7,161 nucleotides of DNA from Terriglobia bacterium (GTDB lineage Bacteria > Acidobacteriota > Terriglobia > UBA7540): assembly GCA_030042795.1 (NCBI GenBank), contig JASHYZ010000189.1, positions 1 through 7,161 on the forward strand, written 5' to 3'. The number at the start of each line of letters is the position of its first letter. Within the stretch, counting starts at the first letter, position 1. Below the pieces are notes generated by a model. That model worked only from the letters and a program-made list of their open reading frames with translations. It had not been told where the DNA came from and did no database searches. A program made the position numbers and the translations under genes. Shown here one piece after another: positions 5,964 to 7,161 of the stretch.

Positions 5964-6656
5964 ATGGTGCTAGGCAAGCATTTAGTTCCCTTCCTCACGG
6001 TTCTCACCACAACGGTTCTGGTCTCACCCCTCACCGTCGTCCTGACTCTACGGGCCGATGTCATCAGCCAAACCAATTCCGAAGGTAGGCAGGTGGTGAT
6101 TCAGCGCGACGCTATCGTCATCCACCAGGATTCGGCCTCACTGATTTACAAGCATTTTGACTTGAAGGAGCGCCGCGTGGTAAAGGCTGTGCTCCACGAA
6201 GGCAGTCTTCCTTACAGTGTTGCTCGAAGCTCGGCGGACAGCCGCCAGCAGACAGTAGCTCTCTGGAAGCGCTTCGGATTTACGGCCACCGTGACAGATA
6301 CGACAGGAAAGACCACGCGAGTGTACGACGCGTTCATTGATTTCTATCCGCCCCAAGGCCAGGGTTCGCTCCTAAAAAATGTCCCTGCCCGGACGGACTT
6401 TCCAGTGGAGCTAACCAACGGAGGCGCAGATCTCATCAACTTCTCAGACATCACCCGTGTCGAAATTCAGGGGGATCATTTCCGGATCACCGTCTCGAAT
6501 GGACAAGTGAAGGAAGGCCGTTTTTTAATGCCGGTGCGGCAACCTGCCGAGGCCCGCTTCCTTGGCATCACGGATCGCTACGACCCTGCGAGCGAGGACG
6601 TATTCGACTTCTCCTTGCCGCTGGCGCAAATCAAGCAGATTGATTTTGAGCAGTAA
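5964..6656 (+). CDS. Exported protein of unknown function
   Basis: I do not recognise a named family. From the ATG at 5964 the protein has 230 residues. A Lys5-containing start followed by a hydrophobic stretch (about 7-29) ends in LRA before Asp32, fitting a signal peptide or an N-terminal anchor. The rest is polar and predicted beta-rich. Two similar short motifs occur: NFSDITRVEIQG near residue 160 and FSLPLAQIKQIDF at the C-terminus (about 216-228), each shaped like a strand that follows a 'site of I-x-x-I' turn. A TTG at 5955 in the same frame could add three residues, but the GGCGGA at 5947-5952 is only 2 nt from it and 11 nt from the ATG, so neither start has an ideal ribosome binding site. 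The gene is 125 nt after the TPR gene, beyond two hairpins, and converges with a minus-strand gene 55 nt downstream. Coding is supported by the length, signal sequence and codon use. Confidence 0.7.
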   Translation: MVLGKHLVPFLTVLTTTVLVSPLTVVLTLRADVISQTNSEGRQVVIQRDAIVIHQDSASLIYKHFDLKERRVVKAVLHEGSLPYSVARSSADSRQQTVALWKRFGFTATVTDTTGKTTRVYDAFIDFYPPQGQGSLLKNVPARTDFPVELTNGGADLINFSDITRVEIQGDHFRITVSNGQVKEGRFLMPVRQPAEARFLGITDRYDPASEDVFDFSLPLAQIKQIDFEQ

Positions 6657-6665
6657 GCTAAAGAG

Positions 6666-6710
6666 GGACGACGCGCCTTGCACGATCTTCGTACGTTCGT
6701 TCGTCCTTTT
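6666..6710 (+). terminator. Weak terminator candidate between convergent genes
   Basis: GGACGA (6666-6671) pairs with TCGTCC (6701-6706), followed by TTTT (6707-6710). The 29-nt loop can itself form a small ACGA/TCGT hairpin. The stem is short, so this is only a candidate; its place between two convergent genes is the main support. Confidence 0.22.
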
Positions 6711-6711
6711 G

Positions 6712-6933
6712 TTACTTCTTCTTTTCGGCCGCCCAGAGAGCGTTTGAGAGTGCGCGTCCGCAGAATGGGCAATAATTAATCCCGAGATAATCATAGCCGC
6801 GGCTGGCGGCCGAGCGCAGGAAGTAGTCCGTGTCCAATTCGTTCACGATTCGGCCGTCGTCGATGCGGTTCTTCGGGCCAACATACAGGGCTCCGCGATC
6901 GACTGCTTCTCCCAGTGCGTCACAGCATAGCAT
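6712..6933 (-). CDS. Small protein with CPFCG zinc-ribbon-like motif
   Basis: This 73-residue protein starts MLCCDALGEAVDRGAL and has the late motif INYCPFCGRAL (Cys55, Cys58), ending in a lysine tail. A CPxCG knuckle is typical of one half of a zinc ribbon. The other half could be Cys3 and Cys4 at the N-terminus, which would tie the two ends around one metal ion; this is inference. The start is supported by GAGGA on the minus strand (complement of 6941-6945), 7 nt before the ATG. The gene converges on the unknown exported protein and has no partner in the window. There is no signal peptide, so it should be cytoplasmic. The function is unknown; the combination of a good ribosome binding site and a conserved-looking motif argues that it is real. 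Confidence 0.65.
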   Translation of the reverse strand: MLCCDALGEAVDRGALYVGPKNRIDDGRIVNELDTDYFLRSAASRGYDYLGINYCPFCGRALSNALWAAEKKK

Positions 6934-7006
6934 GTCGGGTTCCTCAATTCACTTGAGACTGAGCCACGCAGGATTTAACAGTTTGTTGAAAAGCCTTCAG
7001 GAACCG

Positions 7007-7161
7007 TGTCATTCCGAGCCCGTTCGCTCCTCCGTTGCGAACGGTTCCTTCGCGTTGCTCAGGACAGGCTCTGAGCGCAGCGAAGGAGCTCAGCTTAGCG
7101 AGGAATCTCGCTCTGAAACTAAAGGAAAGACGAGATTCCTCGTCACCTGCGGCTCCTCGGA
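7007..7161. repeat. Multi-hairpin palindromic repeat element, cut by window end
   Basis: Starting at TGTCATTCCGAG (7007-7018), the sequence holds several inverted repeats. CCGTT/AACGG lies at 7032-7044. A 16-bp stem with three mismatches pairs 7047-7062 with 7071-7086. A perfect 12-bp stem joins CGAGGAATCTCG (7099-7110) and CGAGATTCCTCG (7131-7142). The final CTCGGA (7156-7161) is complementary to TCCGAG at 7013-7018, so the element would close with ATGACA just beyond the window. Sequences of the form GTCATTCCGAG...GAGGAATCT are familiar dispersed non-coding repeats in several environmental phyla. No open reading frame is present here. Confidence 0.6.

Noticed and set aside
5528..6076. 182-codon minus-strand frame spanning the TPR gene end and the gap
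   Set aside because: Its composition is Arg/Ser/Pro-rich, it has no motif, and it runs across two well-supported plus-strand genes.

Overview
The window looks like a piece of chromosome from a free-living, moderately high-GC Gram-negative bacterium, most likely an acidobacterium. That placement is an inference from four things: a TolC-type outer-membrane protein with an EmrA-type adaptor; a secreted protein that joins a carboxypeptidase-regulatory-like domain to TPRs and ends in a lysine tail; a small STAS protein beside an efflux operon; and two palindromic intergenic repeat elements. No database search was possible.

Layout. Positions 1-161 hold a small non-coding element with terminal inverted repeats and two nested ATTCCCGC hairpins (MITE-like). 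An Rrf2-family regulator follows (233-652), then a hairpin-containing gap. Next comes a co-directional efflux cluster: a small STAS-domain protein (833-1120), a TolC-like outer-membrane factor (1146-2480) and an EmrA/HlyD-type periplasmic adaptor (2496-3791). The inner-membrane pump that should complete it is wrecked. At 3815-4023 only the N-terminal ~49 codons and the C-terminal ~21 codons of an EmrB-like DHA2 transporter remain, joined out of frame. This internally deleted emrB is the most striking feature of the window.

Immediately downstream (27 nt) lies an ECF sigma factor (4051-4671) with no recognisable anti-sigma gene beside it. A good sigma70-like promoter (4711-4739) then precedes a secreted CarboxypepD_reg-like/TPR protein (4768-5838). 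A 125-nt gap with two strong hairpins separates it from an unrecognised exported protein (5964-6656). A small convergent gene on the minus strand (6712-6933) encodes a protein with a CPFCG zinc-ribbon-like motif. The window ends inside a second palindromic repeat element (about 7007 onward).

How the genes work together. The Rrf2 protein is the likely local regulator. STAS, TolC and EmrA appear to be one transcription unit built for tripartite MFS-type efflux. As the sequence stands, the unit has no energised pump of its own, so TolC and EmrA are either orphaned or pair with a transporter encoded elsewhere. The sigma factor may once have been at the tail of the efflux operon. The TPR protein and the unknown exported protein look like separate envelope proteins. 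I see no phage, CRISPR, rRNA or tRNA in the window.
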